Below are positions 11,018-23,641 of a stretch of 64,000 nt of DNA, piece after piece. The DNA comes from Histoplasma ohiense. Taxonomy: Eukaryota > Ascomycota > Eurotiomycetes > Onygenales > Ajellomycetaceae. A program made the position numbers and the translations under genes. Numbering within the stretch: position 1 is the first letter of the stretch; each line of letters opens with the position of its first letter. A model generated the notes under the pieces. It did no database searches, was not told the origin of the DNA, and saw only the letters and a list, made by a program, of their open reading frames with translations. Location: the NCBI GenBank assembly GCA_017607445.1, contig JAEVHH010000002.1, positions 3,463,501 to 3,527,500 of the forward strand, in the 5' to 3' direction.

Positions 11018-14000
11018 ATCCCCCTCTACTGAGATGAGTGAGAACTCATAGATGTCAAGAGCAGTGATGTTCTTCAAGATAGATGCAGATTTTCAGATCA
11101 GACAATCATATTCTATCCATTTGATGAGATATTCACAGCAGCAGCAGTTGATTCTATCATCAAGAATTGCTTCAATTTCCCACTCAAGTTCATTGTCTTC
11201 TTCTACAATGATGAGTGGCTGTCAATTGAAGGTTCTCTGTGAGGGGAATGGATCCTCAGCTGTGGGTTGGAGCAGGTTTGTATGAAAGATATTGTGAATG
11301 TCAGACAGAGTGTTGAGTTGATAATCATGTGTGTCTAGCACTTTCTTCACTGTATACTTGATGTGATGATAATCTAGTATATGTAAGAGGTGATCTGTTC
11401 TTATGTTCTTGAGATTCAGTCAGACTTTGTCTTCTACATAATATCAAGTTGCAGAACTTCTTCTGATGTTTATTTGATTTTTATAATTTTGCTGAGCACT
11501 GATCATTGAAGCTTCTGCTCATTTACAGACTTTCTTCAGCTTGCTCATAATATTCTCTGCTGTCTGTATGAAGCTGTGGATGTATGTGGTTTCTTGGGAA
11601 GTTTTGAAGAAGTTCAGAATCTCTAAGTTGTATTCATATAGAAGAAAGAATGAGCTTACATCTGTTGTAGTGAAATCTTGACTGTTAATCACAATCTCAG
11701 TATGTAGCAGCAGATTGCTTCAGTTGTCTTGTGCATAATTGCAGAACTTACAGAAAATATTCTTTACTGTTTATATTATCTTCTTGATAGCTTCATCAGT
11801 CTCTGAGTGATACACTGTTGATAACTTTCATTCAATTTTTAATAATTGACATACACAGACTCAGAGTGCACTGACAAATTGACTGTCTCTATCTGACACA
11901 ATGGATGAAGGCAGATCATATATACAATAGAACAAGCTTCTGACAAAGACATCTGCAACTACTTCAGTATTCATCTTATCACAGAGCTGTAGTATTACAC
12001 TCTTGCTGAATCAGTTGACAATGACTAGAATGTTCATAGAATCTCTGCTTTTGAGTAAGAAAACTGCAAAATCAATAGCTATATTGTATCAAGTTCAGTC
12101 AGAGACAGATAGAGGCTTCAGCATTCCTTTTCAACATTCATATCATGCTGTCACTGAGCCACAGTGATCACAGTTGCATACAAATCAGTGTATATCTTTC
12201 AACATATCTGATCAGTAGAATTTTTGAATGATGATGTTGTATATAATTTCACATTCTGAATGCTCAGTCATTGATGAGTCATGAATTTCTTGTATGATCT
12301 GTGTTTGTAGAGATTCTGAATTGAGGATTCATCATCTATTTCAAAAGTGTAAGCAGTTGTCATTGTCAATCAAACATGCTGAGATATCTGTTTTTGAGTA
12401 TACATCTGTGGGGAATTGAGGTGTTTTGTTTTGTACAGCTTCAGCAGCTTGTTGTCAGAATTCATCTGTCTCTGCTGCTAGTCTCCATTGTTCTTCAAGC
12501 AAGAATTCTTGAGTTTGAGACTGATTGATATGTATGTGAGGTTCATCTGATTGTGTAGAACTTTCTATAATTGCAGAGTCAATTAATCAATGTTCTTGAT
12601 GTTTTCATCTGTCATCCAAGTCATCAGATAGTATATCTTGTTCTCAGCAGAACAGAGCATCCACAAAAGTGTTCTCTACTTCAGATTAATAACAAATTGT
12701 GAATGAAAAACAGCTAAGAAACAATGATCAATGCATATATCTCTCAGTGAGCTTACAAGTGGTTGTGAAGTACTCTAGATTCTTATGATCAGTAACAATC
12801 TTGAACTTCTCAACACTCATGAGTTTGAATTTCCATTCTTTGAGACATTGTATGATTGTCAGAAGCTTCTTGTTGTAGATCTTGTAGTTGCATTTGATGA
12901 GTGACATCTTTTTCAAGATGAAGACACAAGATCATAGAACATCTTCATTGTCATATTGCATCAGTGTCTCATCTACTATATAATCTGAGATGTCTGTTTT
13001 GAGAATTGTATGCTTATCTGAATTGAATGATTGCAGCATCAGAGTGTTTGTGAACATACACTTCAGCTTTTTGAATGCTGCATCCACTTCATCAGTCCAT
13101 TGAAATACAGTGTCTTTTCAGATCAGATTCATTAGTGATCATATGATATCAGAGAAGTTCTTGATAAATCTTCAATAGAAGTTGACAAACTCTAGAAAGC
13201 TTCTAGTCTCTTTTACTGAGACTGATATCTCTCAGTTGAGAATTGCTTCCATCTTCTTAGAATTCATACATACATCTTTTTCAGCTTTGATGATGAATTC
13301 TAGATAGATTATAGACTTGATCTCAAAGTTGCATTTGTCAATGTTCACTTGCAGTTCAGCTTTTTGTAGATGGTCAAGAACTTGTCATATGTGCTTACAG
13401 TGCTCAGTGAGTGATCCATCAGTGAAGATCAAGATATCATTCATATACACTGAGGCAATCTCATCAAGCAGATCTTATAGAGCTCAGTTAATGTATTTCT
13501 GAAACATACTCAGAGCATTCACTAATTCAAAGAAGGTCACTGTCCATTCATATAATTCATAACACATACAAAAGACAGTTAGTCATTCATCATCTTCATT
13601 AATTCTTATCTTGTAGAAGGCTGCAGAGATGTCAAGTTTTGTAAATCATTTTGCTTTTCCTATTCATTCAAGCATTTCATTGATGAGTGGGAGAAGGTAT
13701 TGATTCTTCTGTGTAATCTTGTTGAGTTCTTGATAGTCAACACAGAATCATAAGTCATCTTCTGATTTCTTTACAAACAGTACAGATACTGCAGTAGATG
13801 AGTTGCTAACACAAATAAAGTCTTTGTTTAATAATCTATTGAATGTTTTTTGTAGAATGAGGAGCTTGTTGTGTGATATACTGTAGAGAGAATCTCAGAG
13901 TAGTTGCAGATTCTTACTATCTTTCTTGATGAGCTCAATTGTATGATCTATATCAGATTCTCAGTGAGAGAGAAGCTTTTCAGCTTCTTTCTCATTGAAC

Positions 14001-15648
14001 ACATCTGCAAAGTCTTCATATAATTCAGATAGTTTCTTGTGTGATTTCTTGAGATCTTTAGATTCTAACTTTTCTAACACTTTTTTGATATCTATCATAC
14101 TAGCAGTGAACACTTGGATGTTCTTCTTCTCATGTATTTGATGAGTTAGTAGTTTGTACACTTTCACTGATATCTGAGTGAGATCAGCAGTTCTATCAAC
14201 ATTCTTCTTGTAAACACAGTCATCTTCTGAAAAAATAAGACAGCAGTTGTATATGTTCAACAAGGTTCCAAATTCTGTGAGTTATGATAGACTGAGCATT
14301 AGATTGTACTCAAGGTCTTGTATTTTATATATATATACATTCTTTTTCTTGTGTCCTTCTACATTGACATTAAATCTTATCATGTTGTAGAAGGTGGATC
14401 CTCTGAGGCTGTCAAATTCACTGAGTTTATACAGTTTGAGAAAGAGGATACACTGAAGCTTATACTTCTCAATCAGCTGGATGTCTATAAGAGTGTAGTG
14501 AAGGAAATCACTGTCTACTATTGCTTATACATTGACTAAGCTATTTACAATGACAGAGACTATGATTGTGTCTGCTTGCATCTTCTGCTTGAATCTTCAG
14601 CTAGCTTTCTGTTTCTTGAGCTCTCATCTGTGTTTTAGAGTGAGAGCTCATCTTTTCTCTGTTCTTATCTATTCACAGATGATGCAGTGTTCACATGCAT
14701 GAGGGGTTTACTCAGAGTGATTGCATTCAAATATTGATTTGTGAAGTGTTCTGACTTGTTGCAGTGTATGCAGACTTCTCTGACAATTCAGTCAGTGATA
14801 TTCTTCTCTGAGACATTGAAGACTCTCAGACAACTTATGTTTACATGTGGAACTCAGTTCATTGATTCTGATTCAGAGGTGGGGGGCACTGCAGAGCAGT
14901 TCAGAGCATACACATTTGTTCAGCAGAATTCTCTGCAATTTTGAAATGTGTGAAACTGAGACAGATTGTTGTTCAACAGACAAAGATCAGCACAGAATTC
15001 ACTGTATGTTGAAAGCTTCAGACATTCTACACTTCAGTTATACAACTGAAAGTTCAAGTTCTTGAATAATATGTTGATTTTGACAGTATTGTCTCAGTCT
15101 TGCCCACCTGCTTCTAGAAGCTTGCAATTGAATTCAGAAAGATAAGTTGTCAACATGACATTCATCTGATGAGTTTGATTAAGTCAGTCTAATATCTTGA
15201 CTTGAAGCATAGAATTGAGAAAGAGGGAATTGAGTTGTTGAAAGACTAGCTCTGATGTATGCTGATGATTCTGACAATGACTCATTCAGAATTGGAATTT
15301 TGCTAACACATCATCATTCAATCTGCTATGAATATACCACACTTGATTGAATAGCAAGCCTATTGCTCATTCATCAATGTCCAATTTGGTGTTTGCTTTT
15401 GACTTTCACATGAGATAGAGTGCTAGATCTCTCTTGTATTTGTCAAGGATTGAGAGCTTCTCTCTTGAGAGCTTTTCATGAGATGTGAGTGTAGAAGAAA
15501 TGATGAATGTGAAAGTGCTCATCTCAGCAAATCATTGTTGCAATTCAGCTATCTGTAGTGTCTGCTGCTGAAGAATGCTTTGTAGATCTAAGTTATTGTC
15601 TGCTGTGTTTGAGTGCAGTGGATATTCATAGAATTGCTCATAGTTCAT
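11018..15648 (-). pseudogene. A2 gag-pol polyprotein, decayed
   Basis: Gag starts at 15648 (MNYEQFYEYPLH). The protease/linker block, RT, RNase H, integrase and chromodomain follow on the minus strand to the 3' LTR. The longest surviving piece is 100 residues between protease and RT (13961-14263). The YMDD region near 13440 reads YMND-like. Trp, Arg and Gly codons are replaced by stops or His/Cys/Glu throughout. Confidence 0.85.
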
Positions 15649-16051
15649 TTCAATATCTAAGAACATATAATAAAAAAAAAGAAAAAGAAATACTTGTAGA
15701 CACTCAGTTCTCTTGCAGACACTATTCACAGTGTTGCAGTGCTAAGCTTGATCAAGCTTCTTTATGAACACTATTCACAGCATTACAGTTTGTAGACACT
15801 CAGATCTTGTAGAACACAGTTGATTGTGTTTCAAACACTTAGACAAAACAGTCTATATAACTAACAATAAGAACATTTGGGTCCACAAGAAATCTCTTGT
15901 AACAACTAGACACTCAGATCTGTAAATGACACACTCAGATGTAAGAACTGATAACAACACACTCAAGTGTAAGAACTGGTAACAACACACTCAAGCATAA
16001 GAACTAATAACAAGACACTCAGATCTTAAATACAGAAGAATCAATTCATAA

Positions 16052-16584
16052 TATAACAGATGTACTTTGATTAACAATCTAGCACTATTCTAATACAGAT
16101 TACAAATTGATTAAGAAAAGAAAGAGAAAAGAAATCAGAAGAAAAGATTGTACAAAGAGAGTTCTTATAGAGAAAAGTTCAGAGTGAAAGAATATCAGAA
16201 GCCACTCCACAGTGGAGTGCAGAGTGAAAGAACATTAAGAGATACACATAAGAATCATTAGAAGCTACACAAGTATGAAATGTGAGATGAAGGAATCATT
16301 GAAAGCTACACAGAAGAATCATTAGAGACTATATAAGTATGAAACACAGAGCAGAAGAACATAAAAAGCTATACAGAAGAATCATTAGAGACTACACAAA
16401 CACAGAACACAGAGCAGAAGAACATTAAGAGCTATGCAGAAGAATCATTAGAAACTATATGAGTGCAGAGTATGAAGTGGAAGAACATTGAGGGTTACAT
16501 GAGGTCACAACAGCCAGGAATGAGCGGGTGCAGAAGAGGAGTTGATTGCGTAAGTTAATTACTAATAAGTGCTAATCCGTCACA
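16052..16584 (-). repeat. 5' LTR of A2 (533 bp)
   Basis: Begins TATAACAGATGTACTTTG (terminal TGTAAC mutated to TATAAC) and ends CCGTCACA. CpGs remain only in the outer 70 bp or so (GAGCGGG, TTGCGTAAG, ATCCGTCAC). Confidence 0.88.
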
Positions 16585-17308
16585 CAGAGATCACAAAGTA
16601 TCAGTTCAAGAACACAGTATGCAAGATCAAATATATATACTGAAAACAGATGATCAATGAAATCAGAGATGACAGAGATCTGTACTGAGTGATAGCATGA
16701 TATAAGCTGAAACTCAATCTCAGAGCATTTTCTCTGATGATTGAGAATCAGATCATAGAAGAGACAGCTGTCAAAGCTGAGACATTTTGATAAATCATTC
16801 TGAAATGATACAACTCAGCTGATGATCTGAAGTATAATTCATTGAATGATGAGTACTGAAGCAGCATGAGAAATCTGCTCTGAAATCCTCAGATTGAGAT
16901 GAAGAAGATAGAGTGCAACATCATTGAAGTACAGAGTATCTCTTCAGATATAGATGAAATCACAGTGTGGCTGCTCAAGACATACTGATAATATATATCT
17001 CTTTTTATACAGCAGTTATACAACTGCTGTCTTCAGCTCTGTCACTTCTCACAAATCTGAAAGCTGACAGAAATGACAATGATATTCAAGATAGATAAGA
17101 GAGATAGAAGCTCAGTTCACTTCTGAAGACTTATTATTCTTCTCTCAGTAATCTTCAAAAAGCTGAAATGTATCATTGTAAGATGACTGATGTACACAGC
17201 ACTCATTTATGATGTGATCAGCTTACAGTATGAAGAAGTGCTGCTCAGACAATCTGTGATGAATTTGATAGCTGCTTTCACTCATGAGATAGAGACAGTC
17301 TTCACACA
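16585..17308 (+). pseudogene. LINE-1 ORF2 middle part (start of reverse transcriptase), decayed and truncated
   Basis: Continues LINE-1 after A2. The frame near 17085-17300 reads with the RT-1 and RT-2 pattern of LINEs (FKIDKRDRSSVHF, LLSVIFKKLK, then SVMNLIAAFTHEIE, the counterpart of S-T-D-AL--LTHDI). The catalytic RT core and the 3' end are missing. The sequence stops at about 17308, where the TIR element begins. Confidence 0.55.
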
Positions 17309-17665
17309 AATAGACTGACTGTATGACTGTGCATGAGATCATGATCAATTTTAGTGTTGATTTCATTCTCATATATTTTGATTCTGATCTCATATATTGT
17401 TTTTCAAACCAGTCACTTTACACTGTTTGTATTATAGCTCTGATTTCATTTCACTGTTTATGAGAAATATTTAGATTCTGAATACTGTTCTTATCTTGAT
17501 TTCTGAGTCACAGTCCTGTTTGGTCCCATTTTACAAAACAGAATCAAACAGAATCATGACTTACTCATAATTACATAATACATATACCTTTATGCTGAAT
17601 GATAGCTAATTATGATGTGAGTGTTATCAAATATCATTATCTTTTTGATGTCACAATAGAAATAT
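17309..17665 (+). mobile_element. Terminal part of a TIR transposon, copy 1 (decayed)
   Basis: From TAGACTGACTGTATGACTGT (17311) the sequence is homologous for about 350 bp to the left end at 62431 (CTAGACTGGCCGTGTGACCA). It shares the subterminal pieces CAGTCACTTTACACTGTTT and TTTGGTCCCATT. This copy has lost most CpGs and GGGACC motifs. Homology stops near 17660 and no right end was found. Motif-rich subterminal regions are a hAT-like habit, but the family is not proven. Confidence 0.6.
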
Positions 17666-17689
17666 CATTATATGTCTGTAGACATTTTG

Positions 17690-17850
17690 AAAATTAAAAA
17701 ACAAAAATAAAAACAACAACTGAGAATATTATAAAAAAAAAAAAAACAAAAATCTTCAGCAAAAAAAAAATAATGAAAAAAAAAAAAATAAAAATAAAAC
17801 AAAACTCATTTTTTCATTCTATAATTATCAAAAAAATTACTATTCAATTC
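17690..17850. repeat. A-rich low-complexity tract
   Basis: About 160 bp of A-runs broken by single T or C (runs of 12-14 A near 17732 and 17777). It might be a retrotransposed tail or simple AT drift. No gene. Confidence 0.7.
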
Positions 17851-17930
17851 TTCAGTGATCTTCATCATTAATCTAATATCTCTCACAATGAGAGTCATTC
17901 ACTCACAATGAATCATGATCTTAAGACCAT

Positions 17931-18185
17931 CTATAAAATGATTAGTGAGATATTGTTACATCTGTTTTCACATGATATCATACACTCAAAAAGTGTGACC
18001 AATGTTGTCTCCATGGCAACTTGGAGAGTATCAAGAGCAGAATACTGAAAGTGATATTTCTCTTCATCAATCTTCTGAATAAGACATACAAACACAGCTT
18101 TGAGGAAAATGAGATTTTCAGACTTCTGATAATAACAGATTTCATGAATAGCTTCTACTTCTATATCAGTATCTAGCATTATCAA
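17931..18185 (-). pseudogene. Histone H3-like (histone-fold) gene fragment, decayed
   Basis: The 84-residue minus frame carries EAIHEICYYQKSENLIFLKA, which lines up with the H3 alphaN region (ALREIRRYQKSTELLIRK). It continues into HFQYSALDTLQVAMETTLVT and LFE, matching [22 protein letters not shown]. Arg positions of H3 are His, Cys or Tyr here (CGN to CAN/TGN), the same decay as in the TEs. The loop between the two blocks is about three residues shorter than in canonical H3. After FE the match weakens and a stop follows. No convincing N-terminal tail could be read upstream (it may sit in another exon). It could be a divergent H3, a CenH3-like copy or a duplicated H3 pseudogene. It is unlikely to be functional as it stands. 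Confidence 0.6.
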
Positions 18186-19269
18186 AAAATGTTACTTTGA
18201 ATTTCATACTCTGTTTATTCACTTTTTTCATACAAGAGTGGAGGTTGCACATCTTCCACACAGCACAGTGAGTATTGAAATGCTGCTCATGATAATGAGC
18301 TCAGATCACTTCTCACTCCATCACTCACTGCTCATATACTGCTTTGTGAGAAGCAGCAGTTGTTGACATTGTTCTCTGATGAGAGATACTCTTATCACAG
18401 ATCATTTTTTTCATTGAGAAGAGAAGAGGAATCAGAAAGCAAGAGAGAAGAAATCAGAGAGTAAGAGAGAATGAACACAGAGAATAGATATATAAATTTC
18501 AGAGAGAGAAGAACAGAGACTTGTAATGATGAATTTTCTAGATAGAATCAATTAATCAATCAGTATTCATTCACAGAAAACATTGAGATATTCATATTGC
18601 TTTTAATAGTTAACATACTGCTGCAGAATTATGATGGGTTAGAGAGAGAAGAGAGAAAGAATAAAGAAAAAGAAAAACATATGTGAATGTTAAACTGAGA
18701 GATTGTATATGCAAATAATCTCTATAGCAACAAAGAAACATCTCATCTGCATTCAGCCATAATATAACTTGCAGAGTGCATGCAGCATATAATATCAACA
18801 AATAGTACAAAAATGCAAACAGTGTTGCTATGAAATATGTAATTTCTTATAACATATAGAAGTAGATTTTCTTTCTTCTTGAATTCTTTGATATATCTCT
18901 GTTCTTTCCATCACATTTCTGTGTGGATAGTAACTTATAAAAAGAATATATTATTTTCTCTAGAAATCTTCATCATCATAATTAGAACATATTTCTCTCT
19001 CTCTCTTCTGCTGAAAACATATCTGCTCTCCTCTTCAAGAAACATTTGGTGGCTCTGCATACCATCAAGACACACAAGCACCATCATCATCTTGAGAGAA
19101 AAGAGAAAGAATTCTTCAAATGTGAAGAAACTGACTGCAAGATATGTCATATTGTCTTGAAAAAACTCTGTAATAAAGTAGATTGATAATGATTTTGAGT
19201 AACACTTCTGCTGAAATTTGACTAATATTATGAAAGGAATGATGCTGATGGCTCAACACATGAGAAGTT
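18186..19269. other. AT-rich intergenic stretch, no supported gene
   Basis: Lies between the H3-like frame (minus) and the coiled-coil gene (plus). Short open frames on both strands (18610-18810 minus, 18879-19160 plus) show no domain and are probably chance. Runs of AGAGAGAAG occur at 18410-18520. It may contain the missing 5' exons of either gene. Confidence 0.35.
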
Positions 19270-19601
19270 GGAGAAGAAAGCAGTGGAGTTGCTCATACAG
19301 CAGCACTGAGATCAGAAGCACTCACAGAAATGATTTGAGATCAAGATGAAGAGAAAGAGAACTGAGAAGATGACAGCTGTGAAAAAACACTGTCAGAAGA
19401 AGATTGAAGATGTGTTTGCTCACAAGACAAAGAAGCTCAAGCTGATAGATTGTATTTTGAATATATTCATTGATAACACTTTTTGATAACAATTCTGTTG
19501 TCTAATTAATTAGCAGGCTTCTGAAGAGAATCAGAGCATTGAGGCCTTGTTTAGATCTCATATACACTCAATGATTCAGAACATTAAGAAGGCAGCATTG
19601 C
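19270..19601 (+). pseudogene. Coiled-coil protein gene, 5' part (interrupted by A-outer)
   Basis: A Lys/Glu/Arg-rich frame from about 19270 (KLEKKAVELLIQQH) to 19450 with two TGA codons (probable Arg). A short intron probably follows, ending TTAATTAG at 19513, and then exon QASEENQSIEALF from 19514. The frame runs up to 19601 and continues without a break at 59792 once A-outer is removed (KKAAL joins LSEHTN). The intron donor is uncertain because the obvious GT gives the wrong phase. The predicted product is basic and helical. I do not recognise the family. Confidence 0.5.
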
Positions 19602-20136
19602 TGTGATGGGTTAGCATCTGTTAGTAATTAACTTACACAATCAACTCCTCTTCTGCACCCACTTGTTTCTGGCTGTTGTGATCTCATGTAACTCTCAATG
19701 TTCTTCCACTCTGTGCTCTGTGCTTGTGTAGTCTCTAATGATTCTTTCATGTAGCTTCTAACATTCTTTCACTCTGTGTTCCATGCTTGTGTAGTCTCTA
19801 ATGATTCTTTCACATAGTCTTCAATGATTCTTCTGCCTCATACTCTGTGTTTATGTAGTTTCTAACAATTCTTTTATGTAGCTCTCAATGATTCTTCTAC
19901 TTCATGTTTCACACTTGTATAGTTTCTAATGATTCTTCTGTATAGCTCTTAACATTCTTTCACTTCACACTTCACTATGAAACAGCTTCTGATATTCTTC
20001 TACTCTGAATTTCTCTCTATAAGAATCCTCTTCATACAATCTTTTCTTCTGATTTTTTTTCTCTTTCTTTTCTTAATCAATTCATAATCTGTAATTAGAA
20101 TAATATCAAATTGTTAATTGAAGTACATCTATTATA
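19602..20136 (+). repeat. 5' LTR of A-outer (535 bp)
   Basis: Begins TGTGATGGGTTAGCATCTG and ends ATCTATTATA (from CCCATTACA). Four 63-bp units. Confidence 0.9.
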
Positions 20137-20516
20137 TTATGAATTGATTCTTCTGTATTTAAGACTCAAGTGTCTTGTTATTAGTTCTTATATCTGAGTG
20201 CATCATTATCAGTTTTTACATCTGAGTGCATTGTTTACAGATCTGAGTGTCTAGTCATTACAAGAGATCTTTCATGAGTCTGAGTGCTCTTATCATTAGT
20301 TATATAGACTGTTATGTCTAAATGTCTGAAACATAATCAACTGTGTTCTACAAGACTCAAGTGTCTACAAACTGTAACACTGTAAATAGTGTTCATGAAG
20401 AAGCTTGATCAAGCTTAGTGCTGCAACACTGCAAATAATGTCTGTGAGAGGACTGAGTATCTACAAGTATTTCTTTTCTTTTTTTTTATTATTATTACAT
20501 GTTCTTAGACATCAAA

Positions 20517-21906
20517 ATGAACTATGAACAATTCTACAAACATCCACTGTATTCAAATGCAGTGAATGATAACTTAAATCTATGAAGCATTCTTCAGCAG
20601 CAGATGCTACAGATGACTGAATTGCAATAATGATTTACTGAGATGAGCACTTCTGTGTTCACTGTTTCTTCTACATTCATATCTCACAAAAAGCCCTCAA
20701 GAGAGAAGCTTTCAATTCTTGACAAATACAAGAAAGATCTAGCACTCTACCTCACATGAAAGTCAAAAGTGAATGTCAAATTGAACATCAATGAACAAGC
20801 AATAGACTCACTATCCAATCAAGTATGGTATATTTATAGCAGATTGAATGACAACATGTTAGCAAAATTTCAATTCTGAATGAGTCATTGTCAGAATCAT
20901 CAGCATATGTCAGAGCTAGTCTTTCAACAACTCAATTCTCTCTTTCTCAATTCTACACTTCAAGCTAAGACATTGAACTGACTAAATTAGACTTGTTAGA
21001 TAAATGTTGTGTTGACAACTTATCTTTCTGAATTCAATCACAAGCTTCTAGAAGCAGATGGGCAAGACTGAGATGACACTGTCAAGATCAATATATTGTT
21101 CAAGAACTTGAACTTTCAATTGCATAATCAAAATGTAGAATATTCAAAACTCTAAATATACAGTGAATTCTGCACTGATCTTTGTCTGTTGAACAACAAT
21201 CTGTCTCAGTTCCACACACTTCAAAATCACAGAGAATTTCATCAAACAAATGCATATACTCTGAACTGCTCTGCAGTGCCCCCCATCTCTGAACCAGAAT
21301 CAATGAACTGAGTTCCACATGTAAACACAAATCACTCAAGAATTCTCAACATCTCAGAAAAGAACATCACTGATCAAATTGTCAGAGAAGTCTGCATACA
21401 CTATGACAAGTCAGAGCACTTCATAAATCAATGTCTGAATACAATCATTCTGAGTAAACCCCCCATGTGTGTAAACACTGTGTCATTCATAGATAGACAA
21501 GAACAGAGAAAAGATGAGCTCTCATTCTAAAATGTGAACAAAAACTCAAGAAGCAGAAAGCTAGCTGGAGATTCAAGCAGAAGATGCAAGTGAACACAAT
21601 CATGATCTCTGTCATTATAAATAGCTTAGTCAACATATGAGCAATGATAGACAGTGGTTTTCTTCACTATACTCTTATAGACACCCAGCTGGTTGAGAAG
21701 CATAAGCTCCAGCATATTCTCTTTTTCAAACTGTGTAAGCTCAGTGAATTTGACAGCCTCAGAGAATCCACCTTCTACAATATAGTAAGATTTAATGTTG
21801 ATGTAGAAGAACACAAGAAAAAGAATGTATATGCATACAAAATACAAAATCTTGAGTACAATCTAATGCTCAGTCTATCATGACTCACAGAATTTGGAAC
21901 CTTGTT
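20517..21906 (+). pseudogene. A-outer gag and protease, decayed
   Basis: Gag starts MNYEQFYKHPLYSNAVNDNL at 20517. The CCHC knuckle is near 21390-21430 (CIHYDKSEHFINQC, third and fourth ligands kept, one Cys lost to Tyr). The protease block IDSGFLHYTLIDTQLVEKHK follows from 21644. The frame ends at ...EFGTLL where the nested block begins. Trp and Arg codons are often TGA. Confidence 0.82.
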
Positions 21907-21921
21907 ATTATTATTATTATT
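21893..21921. repeat. Left TSD of the 34-kb block and LINE (ATT)n tail
   Basis: TTTGGAACCTTGTT (21893-21906) is repeated as TTTGGAACCTGTT at 55994-56006. It is followed at once by five ATT units (21907-21921), which on the minus strand are an (AAT)n 3' tail of the kind that ends Tad-like LINEs and their SINEs. This marks target-primed insertion. Confidence 0.8.
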
Positions 21922-23641
21922 CTTCTATTATAGATGTATGCAGTCAGTGACTATGACATCTACCTGAAATATTTCAGGATTTTTCAACTTAAGAATAAGC
22001 TAATATACAAAGTCAATTTAATACATGCAATAGCAGAATTCCAGCCCAGAATCAAACAACTATTCAAATGATTCAATATAAGAAAGAATGTCAAAAGAAT
22101 GACAACAGATCAGTACATTCAATTTAAAACAAATAAAATAAAAATTATAACAAAACAGCAGCTATTAAAAGAAAAGAAAAAAAAAATCATTCACAAATCA
22201 AACTTCTCAAAACAAAACAAAATCAAAATAATCAAAATGAAACAAAGTTCAAAGTAACAAAATAAAAATAAAAACAAAAACAAAAATTAAAGCAAATATA
22301 TAGAAACAAAAGAAAAAGAAGAAAAATTGAGTTTATTATCAGATCAAACTATTCAATTGAAATCTTGTGACAATATTTGATTCTTTCAAATATTCCATCA
22401 AGAATTCATTTCCAGTTTTTGTATTGAACAAAAGTTTTAAATTTAACTGTCTCAATTCAAACTTCTCTCTCAATCTCAATCTTAACTCTGTATACTTTGT
22501 ACAAAGTAAAAGAAGATGCTCTGGGTTTTCATATAACTGACAATCTGAACATAAGTCATCTAAATCATTTCTAATTTTTGTTAAATATGATTTAAAATAA
22601 CCATGTTCAAGCTTTAGCTGCATTATTGTAGCAAAAAGTTTCTTTTTACATTTTATTGAACAAGTTTTCCATTTTGGCTTAGTTTCAAACCTGGAATAAT
22701 GTACACTCTTTCTTTGTAAAAACCAGATATCTTGTCATTTTTGCAAACATGATTCTCTTATTTTTCTCTTAATAAAAGTTCATGTTATAATTTTTTGAAA
22801 GCTGACTTCTAATTCAGTTGCTTTTTTTGCAGCTTCATCAGCCATTTCATTGTCATATATATTCATATGAGCAGACACCCAGTGAAGATGAATAGAACAA
22901 TTGAATGACATTTTTCTTTGAATATTTTGAAGACTTTTCAAAATCAGCTTTAGTATTGACTGTCCACTGCTGATTTTATTACTTTGAAGTCTTTTAAGCT
23001 CAGCTTGACTATCAGAGAATATTCAAATATACTCAAATCTTTTTCATTGTTCAATCTTCATTTCAATCAATTTGAAAGCTTTTGAAATTGCAAATAATTC
23101 AGCATTAAAAACTTCTGACTCTTTTCCAATTTGCCAAGAATCAAGAATATAGTTTTTACCATTTTCTGAATATGCTATTCCAGCTCCAAGATTGCCTGTT
23201 TTCTCACATTTTGAGTCATCAGTGTAGATAAGAATTGCTTTGTTTCTCATTTGTTTTAGAAGATTTAGATGTTGTTCAGTCTGATCTTCTTTTGAAAGTT
23301 GACTAATATTTAAATCAATAAGACTGGCAAGATCTTTCTTCCAAGGAGAGAGATTTTCAAAGACCACTTTCTCCACATTTAAACTAGAGAAATTGTCTTT
23401 AATCATGGAGCAAATTCTAAATAACTGAGATGGTATCTTCTTTCTTTGCACAGATGTTGAATTATCAGATGAATTTATTTCATTTCAATCAAGATAAGAC
23501 TCTCAATTCAGATCTACTTCAGTTGATTCACTTGAAAAAGAACTTGAGACTCTTTTTCTAATTGAATGATTGAAATATAACTTCATAATTCTGAGAGTAT
23601 AATTCATACAGATTTTATCAAATCTCACTTGTGATGGTGAT
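21907..23641 (-). mobile_element. LINE-2 (Tad-like), 3' half
   Basis: Minus-strand non-LTR element with RNase H and a C-terminal zinc motif in coding order, then a T-rich 3' UTR (about 22130-22330) and an (AAT)n tail. It is split by Family B at the GTGAT duplication (23637-23641 and 39567-39571). The other half is 39567-40587. Confidence 0.8.
22339..23636 (-). pseudogene. LINE-2 ORF2 C-terminal part: RNase H and zinc-finger domain
   Basis: The minus frame from about 23500 reads into RNase H, with ILIYTDDSKCEKTGNLGAGI (first catalytic Asp in YTDDS) and SEVFNAELFAISKAF (catalytic Glu in NAEL). The C-terminal piece 22339-22623 has HGYFKSYL followed by CSDCQLYENPEHLLLLC, the zinc-binding tail (GH-Y, C..C..PEHLL..C) of fungal LINEs. 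Two longer open stretches (135 and 94 residues) are separated by stops. The join to the RT half across Family B reads EASLSL / ITSEI, where other fungal LINEs have EA-LPP..IR. Confidence 0.75.

Larger units (their letters stand above)
10483..16584 (-). mobile_element. Family A retrotransposon copy A2, complete but decayed
   Basis: A full-length 6102-bp element between the 5-bp target duplications CAGAG (10478-10482) and CAGAG (16585-16589). LTRs of 533 bp lie at 10483-11015 and 16052-16584. The interior has all domains in the family order but is very CpG-poor and full of stops. It is inserted in LINE-1 between the endonuclease and RT regions. Confidence 0.93.
19602..21906 (+). mobile_element. 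Family A copy A-outer, left part
   Basis: 5' LTR, leader, gag and protease of a plus-strand family A element. Its right part is 55994-59786. The duplicated host bases ATTGC at 19597-19601 and 59787-59791, the identical LTR length (535 bp) and the continuous host reading frame show that the two parts are one element of about 6.1 kb. It was opened by a 34-kb block. CpG is nearly absent. Confidence 0.9.
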
